A stretch of DNA of 61,530 bases from Halocafeteria seosinensis. Lineage: Eukaryota > Sar > Bigyra > Bicosoecida. Shown piece after piece: positions 34,304 through 46,636 of the stretch. Below the pieces are notes generated by a model. The model was not told the origin of the DNA. It worked only from the letters and a program-made list of their open reading frames with translations, and ran no database searches. How positions within the stretch are numbered: the stretch's first letter is position 1; every line of letters starts with the position of its first letter. Made by a program: the position numbers and the translations under genes. The stretch is from the NCBI GenBank assembly GCA_001687465.1, contig LVLI01000366.1, positions 1-61,530 on the forward strand. Reading direction: 5' to 3'.

Positions 34304-34643
34304 ATGTCACACTGAGGGAGTGAGAGTAGTCAATCAACAGATGAAAGAAACATTCCGTGATTAGGCAGTATTCCCTCTGCGAGGGAAGCCGAGTGAATGA
34401 ACTGGTATTGCCACACTCAAGTCGTCGTCTGCTTCGTACAGCGAAGCACAAAGGGGAGTACGTACCACGTGCGCACGTAGAATCAAGTAGACGAAATGAT
34501 TGTCTCATTGGTGCTCTATGGAAGGACTACTCAGTTGTAGATCCCCATTTGCATTGATTGACTGAAATACGCGGTCGATTTTTCATTATTAGCAGTTAGA
34601 ATAAACACAGTAAAAACGATTCTGGGTATCAGATCTGTCCCCA
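34304..34643. other. intergenic gap between the channel gene and NPL4
   Basis: 340 bp between two genes in the same direction. It holds the channel 3' UTR and the NPL4 promoter. I see no repeats or RNA genes. Confidence 0.5.
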
Positions 34644-36261
34644 ATGGCCAGTAGAAGCACTCGTAGCACACGATCCGGAGGAGGAGGAGGTGCTGCCGCT
34701 GCCTCCGGTGGCTCTTCTTCCTCCTCTAGTTCCACCATTACGCTTCGTTTGCGTCAGAAGGGTGGTATGTGGCGTTTAAAAGGTGTCAACCCTTCTCGGA
34801 CGACAGTTAAACAGGTCAAGCAGCGAGTAAACCACGAGTATAGGGTGCCCGTAGAAGACCAAACTCTGCGCAAAGAGTTCCAAGGGGAACCTTTAAATGA
34901 TTCCCAGCGCTTAGATACGCTAGGTATCACACAGAATGGAACGATAGTCTTTTGTGACTTTGACTCCGAAGCTCCTGTCTTGGAGACGGACCCGAAAGCG
35001 GCGCGAAAAATAGGAAAAGACGGAAGCATTGAACGAGCCTCGGTAAGTCAAATCGTTGAATAACATGTCAATATTGTAGTCGTTGCATGAAGCAAAGGGA
35101 CATAAATTGGATGGGTGCAGCATCATGAATTGAATAAAGATAAGCAATTTCGACCGGGTATCCCCGCGATGAGAGATATGCAAAAACATTGGAATTGGAT
35201 GGAATTTATGGTACGTGCCGACACCAGAACTGTGGTTCACGTGCCAAATTGTGTTAATGAGTTCGGACGCCTGCCTGCTACAGGATCTACAAAAGTCGTT
35301 AGAGTTTGAAGTCAAAAGGCAAGAGGAAGCAATTTGTTCGAAAGCAACACTGGATGCTGACGCGGGGTCAGAGTTAACAACGTACCTTCAAAGTGTTGCG
35401 TTTCAGCAATGTCGTATTGGATACTTGTACGGGCGCTTCGCGGACGACAATAGTGCAAAAGTTGCAGCAATTTACGAACCCCCACAGGAAGCAACCCCAG
35501 AGGACTGCTTCCTTCTGGACGACCCTTACGAGGAAAGCGTTAAACTCGTTCGGGAACTTCTTGGATTAGAACGGGTTGGATGGCTGTTCACACATCCGCC
35601 CGGTAGAGAAGAAGGTTTCAGATTCAGCGGAAAGGAACTACTTAGAGCAGCGGAGCTGCAAGGACAGGCAGGGGAAGATTCTCCCTTCGTGACGGTAAAG
35701 GTTACTGCTAATGAAGAGGGGCATAGTGAGTTCGACGCCTTCCAAGTCTCGAAACAATGTCTTGAAATGGTACAAAATGGTGTGCTGGGAGTACATCAAA
35801 CCGACCCGAAAAAGGTAGCCCCGGATTCTAAATTCAGCGTAATAGTCGAAAAGAAAGAAGTAGATGAAGTAGACACGGACTTCTTCCTTACTGTCGTGCC
35901 AATTGCTCAATATAATAGTGGCCTTGGGTCTTCGTTCCCCAAAGCCTCTCGAGCTGGCAGGGACATTACAAAAGTAAGAAGCGTCATTGTATTTTGCACA
36001 CTGATGTCTATTTTTATAGATGTATCTTATACATTGTTTGAAAACCAGGGTGATTTTGCCGACTTCTTGAAGGCTGGGAAAAATGCAGGAAAAAATATAG
36101 TCCAAACTCTAGCCGATTTCAATTGCTTAGTTTTCATGGCTTCGCATTCGTATTTGAACAGTGTCGTGCCTGCCGTTTGCGATGCAATTTTAAACTCAGA
36201 GTCTGACTTAGCCGAAGGCTATAAGCTCTTGATAACGTCTTTCGCGAACATAGATTGGTAA
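34644..36261 (+). CDS. NPL4: NPL4, ubiquitin-binding cofactor of Cdc48/p97
   Basis: Exons 34644..35042, 35121..35210, 35284..35973 and 36049..36261 give 463 residues. After a Gly/Ser-rich start comes a ubiquitin-like domain (TLRKEFQGEPLNDSQRLDTL). The short second exon contributes FRPGIPAMRDMQKHW, a hallmark of the region before the MPN core. Then YLQSVAFQQCRIGYLYGRF, VAAIYEPPQEATPE and LGLERVGWLFTHPP mark the catalytically dead MPN domain. The C-terminal domain ends LADFNCLVFMASHSYL. With Ufd1, Npl4 recruits ubiquitylated substrates to the p97 ATPase in ER-associated degradation and chromatin extraction. The zinc-finger region between UBL and MPN known from yeast and animals is absent, as in shorter homologues. 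The last intron (75 nt) is in frame and stop-free. Convergent with the next gene, 42 bp apart. Confidence 0.9.
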
Positions 36262-36303
36262 ATTAAGAGTTCCTTAATATACAGTATACGGGCAGCCTCC
36301 CTA

Positions 36304-39240
36304 TTAAAACTCTAAATCGGCATCATCAAACTTATTCCTCGCTTCTTGGGTCTGCTTTCCTGAAGGAGAATAGTCAGGAACACTCCCTTCCGATTCGGAG
36401 TCCGAAGAAGACGATGCGTCAACCAGCCCTAAACCGGCACCAAATCCTGGAAGAGTCTTTGGCTTCGTTGCTTCTTCCTTGTCTGCACGCTCATTCTTTG
36501 TGGTGCTCTTCCTGAATGATGAGTTTTTCGATGTTGCTTGGGGAGTGGCCGACGATATGTCAAGAACGGCACTCCTATCCCTGGACTGAGGAGAGCTCCT
36601 TTGGGACTTGCTCTTTGCTGATGGAGACTTTGCAAACGAGCCGAGAGGGAAACCCGCAATGCCACCAGAGCCGAATTCGAAACTAGATCCGGTGTCATCC
36701 TCTTCAGGAAAGCTTTCTTCCTCAGAGTCAGAATGAATTGACGGTTTATCCTCTCCGCTATTAAGCAGCTTCGAAGGTGATGTAATTACGTCTCTATCTC
36801 CCATAGACATCGTAGATGGATGCTGGGACCGTGAAGATGATGCCGCCGAAGAACTAGTTGGGAATTCGTTGCTTCGGGATACAGACGTTTTTGGTTGCGG
36901 GGAGTGGGAACTAGACATGGCCGCCGATCGCGCATATTTCTCTCTTGTCGACCTGTTGGAGGTTTGGCTTTGATCATCATTGCTTACTTCAAACACATCA
37001 TCAATATGCGACATAGAGTATGTTATCGGCGAATCTTCACTAACCGAAGAAGTATTCGCACCTCCATTATCCCCATTGCTGGTTTTAACAATCGTCGAAA
37101 CTGCGAATGAATCCTGCGACGAGGCATGCAAGTGCGTGGCAATAGTTGTATGACTGGAGTTCACTGCAGGAGCTAATTCCGTTGAAAATGACGACGACTT
37201 GCTTGTACCGGTCGTCCTGTTCGCGAATATAGCGTCAGAATCACTTGTTCCGGTAGTACTTGATACACGGGCCCTGCGAGCATCCGGCGTTACAGCCGTA
37301 TTAGAGTATCCTGCATGCTCACTCTCAGAAACCCCCTTCGCGATAGAGAGACTAGGAGATGAGTTCCAATGACTTAATCCAGACTGAAAAGCCAAACCTG
37401 AACTATCTCCGCTATCCATTACCTCCAGTTCTTTGTCAAAGAGTGCGGCTTCTTCGACAGTCGAATCACCTGTTAGTGGCGGAGTTACATTCCCCTTGCT
37501 GTCAATGAGAAGCTTTCCGTCGGCATAAAAACTGACCGCTGCATTCCGTCCAGACAAGAACCCAGTAAGTCTGCGCTGGAAGTTCTTCAGGTTCATTTGC
37601 CGCGTGACGGCAAACTTTGCTGGGCTTCCCTCGGGCTGCTTTACACTTATTACCCAAGCGGAAGGAATACAAGCATACTTTACACCTTCAGGATTATACC
37701 GAACCTGACACTTGAATGGAACGCTGCAACCTTCAGGAACCCTTTTCCATTCGTAAGATGGGACAAAACGGCCAGATGGCTCATCCAAAACTGAACTTGA
37801 GGAGCTTTGAGAGTCAGTCTTAGCAGGAGAAACAGATCTTGCCATGTCTTCAGCGGCGTTTGCTCGCTGCGAAGCCTGTCCGGAAGTAGCCGGCGTCGGA
37901 ATTGGACTGACTGAAGGAGAAATACCAATATGCGCTTCGGTGCTAGTTTCTGTTGGGGGAACAGGAGGTCTGGTGGAGAAGGAGCTCCTGGTGCCCGTTG
38001 GAGCTGCAGCGTGAGTGACGTCTGATCCCATTTGCGTTCCATGTCCCGATACTGAGCTCAAGGGATACGAAACTTCGGTGCCCCATACGCTTGTCCTGGG
38101 CAACGATTCCCCGTCCTGTTGGGTAAGCTTCACCTGCAAAGGAACATCAGCAGTGTCATTGTTGTGCTGCTGCTGCTGCTGTTGCGACTGCGGATCCATC
38201 ATCGATTTTTCTCGGCTCTCGGCGGAGTGTCGAACGACATTGCTTATTTTGGGAAAGGACTCCCTTGCATTGTCTTCATAACCTAAGTCATTTCTATTAT
38301 CTCCGTAAACGGGAGTGTTGGAGGAGCTTGTCGCGAATGTAGTGTTCCGCAGAGCGGTCTCCGTTTCTCGAAACGATACTTCAAGAGAATGGAGTGCACT
38401 GGTAGTATCGTTTGAGTACTCTTGTCGGGATATAGCTTCCTGCGTTTCTCTCAACGCTTTTCTTATTTTATCAATCTCACTACGCAAAGATGCGGAGGAA
38501 GTATCTGCCGTGTCCGACATGAAGTGGTTCTTCAGTTGTTCTAGTTGAGTCCTTTTGTCTTTCAAGTCCTTCTGTAGCTCACGCTCTATCCTTTTCATTT
38601 CATGGTACTCTTGAGTTTGCTTGACAATATTTTCATGTGCTCGGTTAATAGATTCCACACGTTGTTGCTGAACCCTTTCCTTCTGTTTCATCCAATTCGG
38701 ATACTCTTGGGAGACAGTCCTCTGGAACTCATTCTTGGCCTCCTCAAGAGCATGTTTGGCGGGCGAAGTTTCCGCGACTGCACGACATTCGTTCTTGATC
38801 TGATTGACCGTCTCCATGATTTGATTATACCGACGAAGGGCCGTTTCGCGTCTACTCTGTAAAAACTGCATATGTCGTTGAAGCCTCTGTTTTTCGATGC
38901 CTCCAACGTCCATGGTTAATTGCTGCTGAAAATTCATCCGATCTGTTTTCAGGAGGAAAACACAAGCACATTAGACAGATTTTGTACAGCACGTCCCGGG
39001 TCCATCTGGGGTCCGAATATACTGTAAAATGAGCTTACCTTCGAGCAAGGAACGCTGTTTTTCGGCTTCCAACCGACGCATTCTGAACTCATACGCTCTA
39101 TCCTGCAGCGATTCTCCCTCTTCTCCTGCATAGTTCGCATAATTATGAGACGAGGAGCGTGCGTATGGTGAAAAATCCCCGTAAGATGCATTGTAGGGCC
39201 CTTTGTAAGGGCTTGAATAGCCTTGTGAAGACCCCAACAT
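36304..39240 (-). CDS. coiled-coil protein with long disordered Ser-rich region
   Basis: Exons complement(36304..38942, 39039..39240) give 946 residues. The first exon is Tyr/Ser/Gly-rich (SSPYKGPYNASYGDFSPYA) and leads into coiled coil: about residues 50-260 are charged heptads such as HEMKRIERELQKDLKDKRTQ. A compact segment at about 460-560 (FVPSYEWKRVPEGCSVPFKC, then VKYACIPSAWVISVK) looks folded. The remainder is Ser/Thr-rich and low complexity, ending with acidic DDADLEF. I do not recognise the family. A cytoskeletal, centrosomal or flagellar scaffold would fit but is inference. It is convergent with NPL4 and divergent from the sugar transporter. Confidence 0.75.
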
Positions 39241-39613
39241 CAGCCGTTAACTCCTTTGTCGCGCTCCATTCACGGGTTCATTGCCTCCGTGACGCATATA
39301 CTGTGAATATCAAGTGATTTTATCAGTACAACGGAGCAACCATATTCCCTCCGGTACATGTAGCACTAGTAAGGAGCATTCAATGGAAAAAGCCCAACTT
39401 CACAAACGCAGGGGAGCTGCGGAGAAGATGCATGCAGCTCTTTCCCGTGATTATACGACACTCTATGAGGATCGGACATGTCAATTATGTTAGATCTATT
39501 TTATGATTCACCTGTAATGGAAATATCCATCCTTGGAAAGTGTCTAGGGGAGCAGTAATCGGCATGCAAAGACTCTAGCGGACTACCCTGAGGGAGGTCT
39601 TCACTGGTATATC
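39241..39613. promoter_or_regulatory. shared upstream region of the coiled-coil and sugar transporter genes
   Basis: 373 bp between divergent start codons. No repeats or strong motifs stand out. Confidence 0.4.
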
Positions 39614-41554
39614 ATGGGTAAATACGATGATTACAAGGCCCAATACGACCCAGATCGCAAGACACTATTGTACAATGAGCCCTCGAACGGGATAGTTACT
39701 TTGAGACTCATCATATCGACCATAGTGAGCTTATTTGGCTCATTCCAGTACGGATGTAAGCATGGAATACGGGGTACTTGGAGCTATTTTCACGCTATTG
39801 TGAGTGTTTACTCCTCTCTGCAGGGCATACCGGCGTCGTCAATCTCATCAGTGGCCGTGTCCAAAAGGATCTGCACATCGGACACGTAGAATGGGGGGTC
39901 GCGGTGGGTATCTTTTGCGTGGGAGGCCTCGTGGGAGCTTCTAGTATATCCAACTTTGCCGACAAAATAGGACGAAAGAAGGCTTTAACCCTCAACAGTA
40001 TCAATTTTGTCATCGCGGGCACACTGCAGTTTGTTTCAGGAGCGATACAAGAGAAGCATCATGCGGCGTACGGAATTCTGTTAGTGTCACGAATAATTGC
40101 CGGAATTGGCTGTGGAGCAGCAACCGTAGTAGTTCCAATGTACTTGGGGGAAGTTGCCAACAAAAATTTAAGAGGGGCATTCGGTGCTCTGAATCAGTTT
40201 GCGGTGGTCGTTGGACTCTTGATTTCCCAGCTCATTAGCACTGGGTTAGGTGGGAATTCCACCTGGAAGTGGCTGCTATCGATATCAGGGTTTCTGGGTT
40301 TACTCCAGGTGGCACTTGGAGTTGTGCTCCTAGAGAGTCCAAAGTGGTTGGCAACGAAAAATCGCTTAGAGCAAGCGAAAGAGACGTTGGTTTACTTCCG
40401 AGACTATTCTGAAGATGATGCTGACGCAGAATTAGATGAAATCATGCTTACTGCTGGAAAGTGTAAGTGTTGTGTACCAAGGTTCTTGATATTATTTATT
40501 TGCTTTTTATGTATGCATCCTATCTATACTTATATTAACAGCACTGGGGAAGGAGAAACCGTCATTCTATTCGATTGCGACAAACATGTCGCTACGAAAG
40601 CCACTCGTAGCCGCTATTGTCCTTACAATCTCCCAGCAACTAAGCGGGATTAACGCTGTTTTCTACTACAGTGGTACATTCTTTAAGGTGCGTGTCCTTG
40701 TTATTCATAGGCTTTAGCACTCGTAGTATAGATTTGTTTTGCTTTTGCAGGAAGCCGGAACTTCTTCGACTTTGGGAACGTTACTTGCCTCCGCGGTTAA
40801 TGTACTCGCAATGGGTGTGGCTGTTCAGTTGATGGAAAAAGCAGGAAGACGACGCCTCCTTCTCAGCGGCTCAATGGGGATGTGTATATCAGCTCTGTTG
40901 ATTGTCATTGTGATGTCTATACGAGTAAGACCAAAGCTGATTTACAATTGACAATCCTTTGGCCCCTGAAAAATTTCTGCATTACTACAGAAAGAGGAAC
41001 AAAGCGTGGAAAAGCCATTGGGCTATGTCATAATTGTTTTGATTCTGTCATTTGTTTCTTTTTTTGAAGTTGGACTTGGGGCTATTCCATGGCAAATTGG
41101 TGGCGAGATTTTTCCGGATGGACCGCGCGCAACTGCAATGAGTAAGATTTTGACTTTTGGATCTACGTACTCCGATTGAATAGATGATATCTCCCCCATA
41201 TTTTGCTCAGGTGCTGCGGCTATGTTCAACTGGATAAGCAACGGGATAATCGCCGTGGTGTTTCCCGTTATGGTTACACGCATGGAAGAGTTCACATTCT
41301 TACCATTTGTCGTTGTCCTATTCTTAAATTGGCTTTATACGTATCGAATCGTCCCAGAGACCAAAGGGAGAACAATTGCTGAGATTTTGGAAGCGTTCCA
41401 TGGATACACACCGTTGACTACAGCGGGACGCAACCAAACCAAGAGCGTAAACTCCAAATCCGTGGAGGATCCTGACTTCCTGGAACCTCAATCAACGTAT
41501 ACGAGTCGTGAGGAAGGTGACACTGATTTCAAGTTTAGCGAACCTGATGAGTGA
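39614..41554 (+). CDS. major facilitator superfamily sugar transporter
   Basis: Six exons (39614..39755, 39824..40462, 40542..40687, 40751..40924, 40991..41141, 41211..41554) give 531 residues with twelve predicted helices. Sugar-porter signatures occur in order: FQYGWHTGVVN, NFADKIGRKKALTL (the GR[KR] loop), RIIAGIGCGAATVVVPMYLG, LESPKWL, ISQQLSGINAVFYYS, EKAGRRRLLL, PWQIGGEIFP and the C-terminal PETKGRTIAEI. QQLSGIN in helix 7 points to a hexose carrier. The protein would sit in the plasma membrane or an organelle membrane and move glucose-like sugars by facilitated or proton-coupled transport; direction and substrate are not visible. Introns are 63-79 nt. Confidence 0.93.
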
Positions 41555-42083
41555 GACCAGAAGTGATCGTAGAATGATTTAAGGTGACTATCAATCGGAT
41601 CGTATAAGAAGTATATATGAACGATCCTATTCCCACGGTGTTTCTGCACTCAACTAATATTCCACTTTCAGGTCTCTACCCTCTACTTGGCTCTCCGTAC
41701 TCACAACTTTAGTCTTTAGTCACAACAAGCGGCTGGTGAATATAAGTTTGTAATTTCAGATTTTGTAGTAGCCCTCTAGGTCCAGTAATCGTTGACCTTA
41801 GCACACTTGTTCAGGTTCTTCCCATCTCAACGTGAAGGGTTTCATACGGTCTGTAACTTCCAGGCACATATGCCCACCTTCACACCCTCAATAGTTAACG
41901 GCGGAAAATACAGGCCACTTACACGAAGCAGAAGTGTTTGATACGAAAGGCAGCAGGCCAGTATTGCCTCCTTTCTAGTAACTCGTGGAAACGGTGTCGC
42001 TCGTTGGTACATGTATCTGACGAAACTCTGTTGGAGTTGCATTCCGACATGAATTCAGGTTTCAGGTGATACAGAGAGGGATA
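41555..42083. other. intergenic gap before the ectodomain gene
   Basis: 529 bp with no exon that I can support. It holds the transporter 3' UTR and the promoter of the next gene. Confidence 0.5.
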
Positions 42084-45000
42084 ATGAAGCAACACAGTTT
42101 CTCCTACTTATTCTCATTTTTCTTTGTTTCATATGTCGAAGTCCTGTTGGGAAGTGCACGCTTTCATGAGTCTTTGGTTTGGGAGGATAACATTTGCGCA
42201 GCGAACCGCACCTCTAGCTCCCCAGTGAGCAGGGTTATGATTGAACATCCAGGGCTTGGTAACAATTCCCCCATACACACATTTCAGACTAGGTTGCAGA
42301 CCAGCAACAGCGTTTTTCCAATGCCGGCATGGTACAAATTCGAGTCGGTTGTGGAGAACGGGACAACGACTTCAGGAAGCATCTGTGCTGCGGACCTGTC
42401 CAACAGAGACCATCCTTTTAACCTCGATAATCTACAGGCATGGCATTTGAGTAGTAGCAACAGCACGGTAACATTCTGGAATGTAAGCTTGTCACGGAAG
42501 TCAGGGAGAAAAGACGACTGCAGTAATTATCTCGTTGATGTAGGGTTCTACGCTAATTTCAGTTCCTTTGAAGAGAACATTGAGGAAGGATTTGACTTAA
42601 ACGAAACTGTTCACAAAAGTTGCGACAATGTTGATACGGATGGACTATACCTTATTGATCCCTCCGGAAGAGGGGATAGTGCCAGAGCTTTTTGGGTGCG
42701 GTGCAGGAATGGGTTTACGGAAATCACCCAACAAACAGCTAGGTATTTTCTGAACGGAACGTTATCATGGAACGGCGATGTGCAAGGCTCTGGTTATATC
42801 GATGAAGTCAAACCGTACACAGTTGATGGAGCCGGTGATCATTATGCTCACTTTGATATATCGGTTCCGTTTGGATTCACCCAGTTCTATCTGGAGGGGT
42901 TTCGGATCAGGGCTACATCCTACATGGGTGGTGCTTCTGCTTCTTTGCACAAATCTGACATACGAGTCAGTCGCGTCTTACATACTGACGAGTTTTATGA
43001 TGCATGGGAGCCAATAGATGGAAGCTCGCATCTCTTGGCATCCCCTCACGGTGATTTTGCGTTCGGAGCTGCTACAGAGAGAGGCCCGACCACCAGTTAC
43101 TCTCGCTATCAAACGGTCCATTCGTATGCTGATATTCATGAATTCGCAGGAAATGGCGTTATGTTTAGTGTGTCGTTATCCAATAAGTTTCGACTGCTTT
43201 GGGGAGAAACTGGAGAAGAGCACGAGGGCTGGGCCTGGTGGAGCGGGTCAATTTGGGTCCGAAATGTGCCTCAGCGAGCTGCAGTATACAAAAGATGCGA
43301 GTTTGTCCCGTGGGATGGCGTGTACTTGATCGGCCCACTTGGGCAGGGGACACCGTTTCGAACTCACTGCCGGGATGGATTTATGAAAATCACGCAACAA
43401 ATGGCCCGGTGGATTCTTAATGCGACATTGTCGTGGTCCGGTGACGTTAAGAAATCGGGCTTCATTGATGGGAAGCGGCCTTTTACACTCGACGGTCAGG
43501 GCGACCACTACGCACACTATGATATTCTAATTCCCTTCGGCTACACGGAATTCTTCCTCGAAAACTTTAATATTTCACCAGCATTTCGGTCCGTCATGAA
43601 ATCATCAAAACAAACTATTTAACATCAGGTCCGCGGCTTATAAAGAAGACCCCGAGGCGACGTCGGAAATTGCCGAGGGTGCGTTCTACACACAGTGGAC
43701 TCAGAGAGGGACATCGGGTTTTCACGGTGACTTTGCATTTGGCAGCCCCGACGAAAAAGGTCCGTGGACAAGTTTTGGACGCTATCAAAGTATTTCTGAT
43801 TCCTCTGACGGGATTCATAGGTTTCATGGCAACGAAATTGTTTTCAAAGTTGTACACTCGAGGGCTTTTCGGCTTCATTTGGGAGACTGGGGAGGAGCTC
43901 CGGAGGTAATTAGTCACCCTGAAGGGTGGATTTGGTGGCAAGGCTCCATTTGGATTCGAGATGCTTCCATTCATGACCGAGTCTATCGGAGCTGCGAGGA
44001 GGTTCCCGTGGACGGAACGTACCTTCTAAATCCGTTTGAGGAAGACCTTATAGATCCGCTGAGCAAGAGCAGGAAAAGAGAGTTTCGGACGCGCTGTAGA
44101 AATGGCTATACGGAGGTCACCCAACGCTTGGCAGAGTATTCACTAAATGCAACACTTACTTGCGGAGATAAAGTTAAACAATGTGACTTCTTTGACAGAG
44201 TGACACCATACATAAATGGTTCCGCACCTGTTGTCGAGAGACGTCCAGCATACTTTATTCACTATGACATACCAATTCCATTTGGATATACCCAGTTCTA
44301 TTTGGAGGACTTCGATATTAAGTCATTAAGGGTTAATACAGTAGAAATTGGTGTCAAAGGAGCACCATCCCCAGTGTATACGGAATGGAACCAGACGAGT
44401 CTTTTGACGACCACCGGAGTGTGTTGCACCGGAGATTTTGCATTCGGAAACCCTAGAGATAATGGTCCAATTACAAGTTATGCACGGTATCAGTCAACGA
44501 GTGGGCAGGCTACGATCCACAGGTTCAAAGGTAGTGGAACGGTGTTCAGAACCTCGCATTCGAACGTGTTTCGACTGCACTCGGGAGGAGATAAACCAAG
44601 TGGATGGGGATGGTGGAACGGTTCAATTTGGCTCAAGAACTCTAAGCATGGAGGGCTCATGGTTTCGTCTATATTAGGACGCGATTCGTGCTCCTTTCAA
44701 TTGCAAAAACGCTGCATAAATTACAGTGGATCGATTTCCCCTTCTGTCCCTGCAGTAACTTTGGCTGCCGCTCCCACATCTTTGGCGACTACGTCTTCTG
44801 CACCCGAGCATCTAGCCACTCCTCCGTGTACGCATCTACCTACTACAAGTACACCCTCTGCTTCTGTATCCAGTCCTACAGCGGCCGCAAAGTATCTGTC
44901 CCCATCAGCAAGTGTGCTCGGGAAAACACCAGCACCATCAAGTGGAATTACATCAGCGACATCCGCATCAACAGCGACCGGATCTTCCCTTCCCTCTTCA

Positions 45001-45351
45001 GCCAACAATGAGACAGTAGAACCCTCACTACTCGACAGGTCGAGTGGTACTCCAACCCTCACTGGCTACCCCACTGACTGGCAAAGCGATGGTATACCTC
45101 TGCTGCGCCCAAATGAACACAGATATAGGTGGTTAGCTGTGCAGATTCCATCTAGAAGCGTCCATCGAAGGAAGAAAAGGTAATTAATGTAATATGGGAA
45201 CATTCAACTTTTATCGAAGGGTATTTTTAGGCAGGGTATTGGAGTTGAGCTTCAATATGAAGAAGCTGAAGAGATGCTGAATATTGACAACATGAATCAA
45301 GCATCTGATGCTGGTCGTCAACAGCTTCGAAATATGCCAGGTCGCAGCTAA
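42084..45351 (+). CDS. secreted protein with three ~220-residue unknown repeats and a mucin-like stalk
   Basis: Exons 42084..43588, 43629..45179 and 45231..45351 give 1058 residues. The start MKQHSFSYLFSFFFVSYVEV is a signal peptide; an in-frame ATG at 42066 is possible. An N-terminal module (WEDNIC..WYKFESVVENG) is followed by three repeats beginning C..V..DG.YL(I/L), with GFTEITQQTARYFLNGTLSW, then a GDHYAH block, FGFTQFYLE, GDFAFG, and GWAWWSGSIW. A Ser/Thr/Pro stalk of about 95 residues follows, then a basic HRRKKR and an acidic tail. No membrane helix is visible, so it may be secreted or wall-bound. The 40-nt intron at 43589-43628 restores the frame exactly within repeat 2-3; TCCG flanks both splice sites. 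The C..V..DG.Y pattern faintly recalls fibrinogen/GON-type domains but I cannot assign it. Confidence 0.8.
42622..44650 (+). repeat. three coding repeats of ~220 residues inside the ectodomain gene
   Basis: Units start near 42622, 43297 and 43993. Shared landmarks are C-x(2)-V-x(2)-DG-x-YL, CR(N/D)GF or CRNGY, TQ followed by LN.TL, FG(F/Y)TQFYLE or FGYTEFFLE, GDFAFG, TSY(S/A)RYQ and G(W)x(W)W.GSIW. Spacing is 675 and 696 nt (the latter including the 40-nt intron). Unit identity looks moderate, so the duplications are old. Confidence 0.85.
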
Positions 45352-46636
45352 GTACCGGGGACGCAATTAGAGCGGCTGAACATACCATACCAGGCGGTGT
45401 GAGTTACTGCGGTTACAAATCACACGGCGAACAAAGAGGGATTAACGGTGTTGTAAATAATGAACAAAGTTTAATTGTTGTTGTTCTAAGGATCTACGAC
45501 GGCATAACAGATACAACTACAAGTTGTACAATGTACAACTAGGTAGCTCATGGAGTGCGTTCGAGTTCTGGACCTCGCACCACCCCTCCATTCCAGGCCA
45601 TTCTCTTATATTGTACATTGGGATTTCTAGTGTTTTAGTAGAGGGAAATAGAGGATTTGATTACTCTAGCACCGTGACATGTCACATGGGAAACAGTATC
45701 TGCGGAACCAAGAAAAAAACACCTAGCTATTCGGGACTAAGTCTGCTTGTCCCCTTTGTGTGGATGCGCTCATCTAAACATTTCAGGCCAGTGTTTACTC
45801 CCCTGTAACGCGCGGCTTGTTGACAAATGGATGGTATGAACTTGAGTCTGTAGTAGACAACGACGTCGTTGACCCCGGATTCCCTACACCAAGCGGACAA
45901 AATACGGGCACCTGAAGGACCACCACACGGAAATTACATTGTATCCCGTTCGCGATAGAGACGACGGTACCCCGGATGGAAGTTTCCTACCTCCGCTGGT
46001 AAGGGTGCTCTGTATTTCGTGTGCCCCTGGAACATTAAGTCACTGCGGTTTTGGGGAGTGAATGCCGCTTTTGGTATGTGATAAGCGCGAAAAATCCAGC
46101 AATACCTCGGTTCATGACGTAAGATGTGTTTTACCAAAATTTACGTCAAATGTGCTTCGGATGGTTCCGTGATCCCCAATTCTTTGCGACTAGCACGCTC
46201 AATCGCGTCATACATACATGGTACATCCTCTTTAGGCCACATCATATGGCCCACCTGTTACACATGACATTCAACCTGGTGTCAAGAATACCGGTATGTT
46301 ACATAGAGCTAGTCGCTATGAATTCATCGGACACTATTTGGGATACATAAGCTTTTGTATCTGTTCACAAAAGTGCGAAGTACCTTACAGTACCCATGGT
46401 ATTGTATGGTATGTCACGCTGGACCACTCAGTTTTTGACGATTCTTCAACTGAACGGCGCTGTGACTCAGCCTGTGAGACTCAGTGTCGGCAGCCCAGTG
46501 CGGCTATGATTCACATAGAGCTACCTAATAAACAATGCTCCCACTACTTACTTGCTGTCATCCTTCTAGATTCATTCTACTTTATGACAGTACAGGCGTC
46601 GCTCTATACTACCTACCTACAGTGCTGTGTGCTGTA
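45352..46636. other. degenerate stretch downstream of the ectodomain gene
   Basis: No intact gene. It contains a broken paralogue fragment (45640-45915) and otherwise short, unlinked open frames. Confidence 0.5.
45640..45915 (+). pseudogene. fragment of a paralogue of the ectodomain gene (N-terminal module)
   Basis: A frame with GNSICGTKKKTPSYSG is followed, across a frame change near 45787, by GLLTNGWYELESVVDNDVVD. These line up with WEDNICAANRTSS and MPAWYKFESVVENG in the intact gene 3.4 kb upstream, at the same spacing. Stops interrupt it at 45806 and 45914, though the first could lie in an intron ending TTTCAG at 45786. Confidence 0.55.

Noticed and set aside
36895-37110. Plus-strand frame rich in Arg and Ile
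   Set aside because: It lies within the coiled-coil gene on the other strand and has no support of its own.
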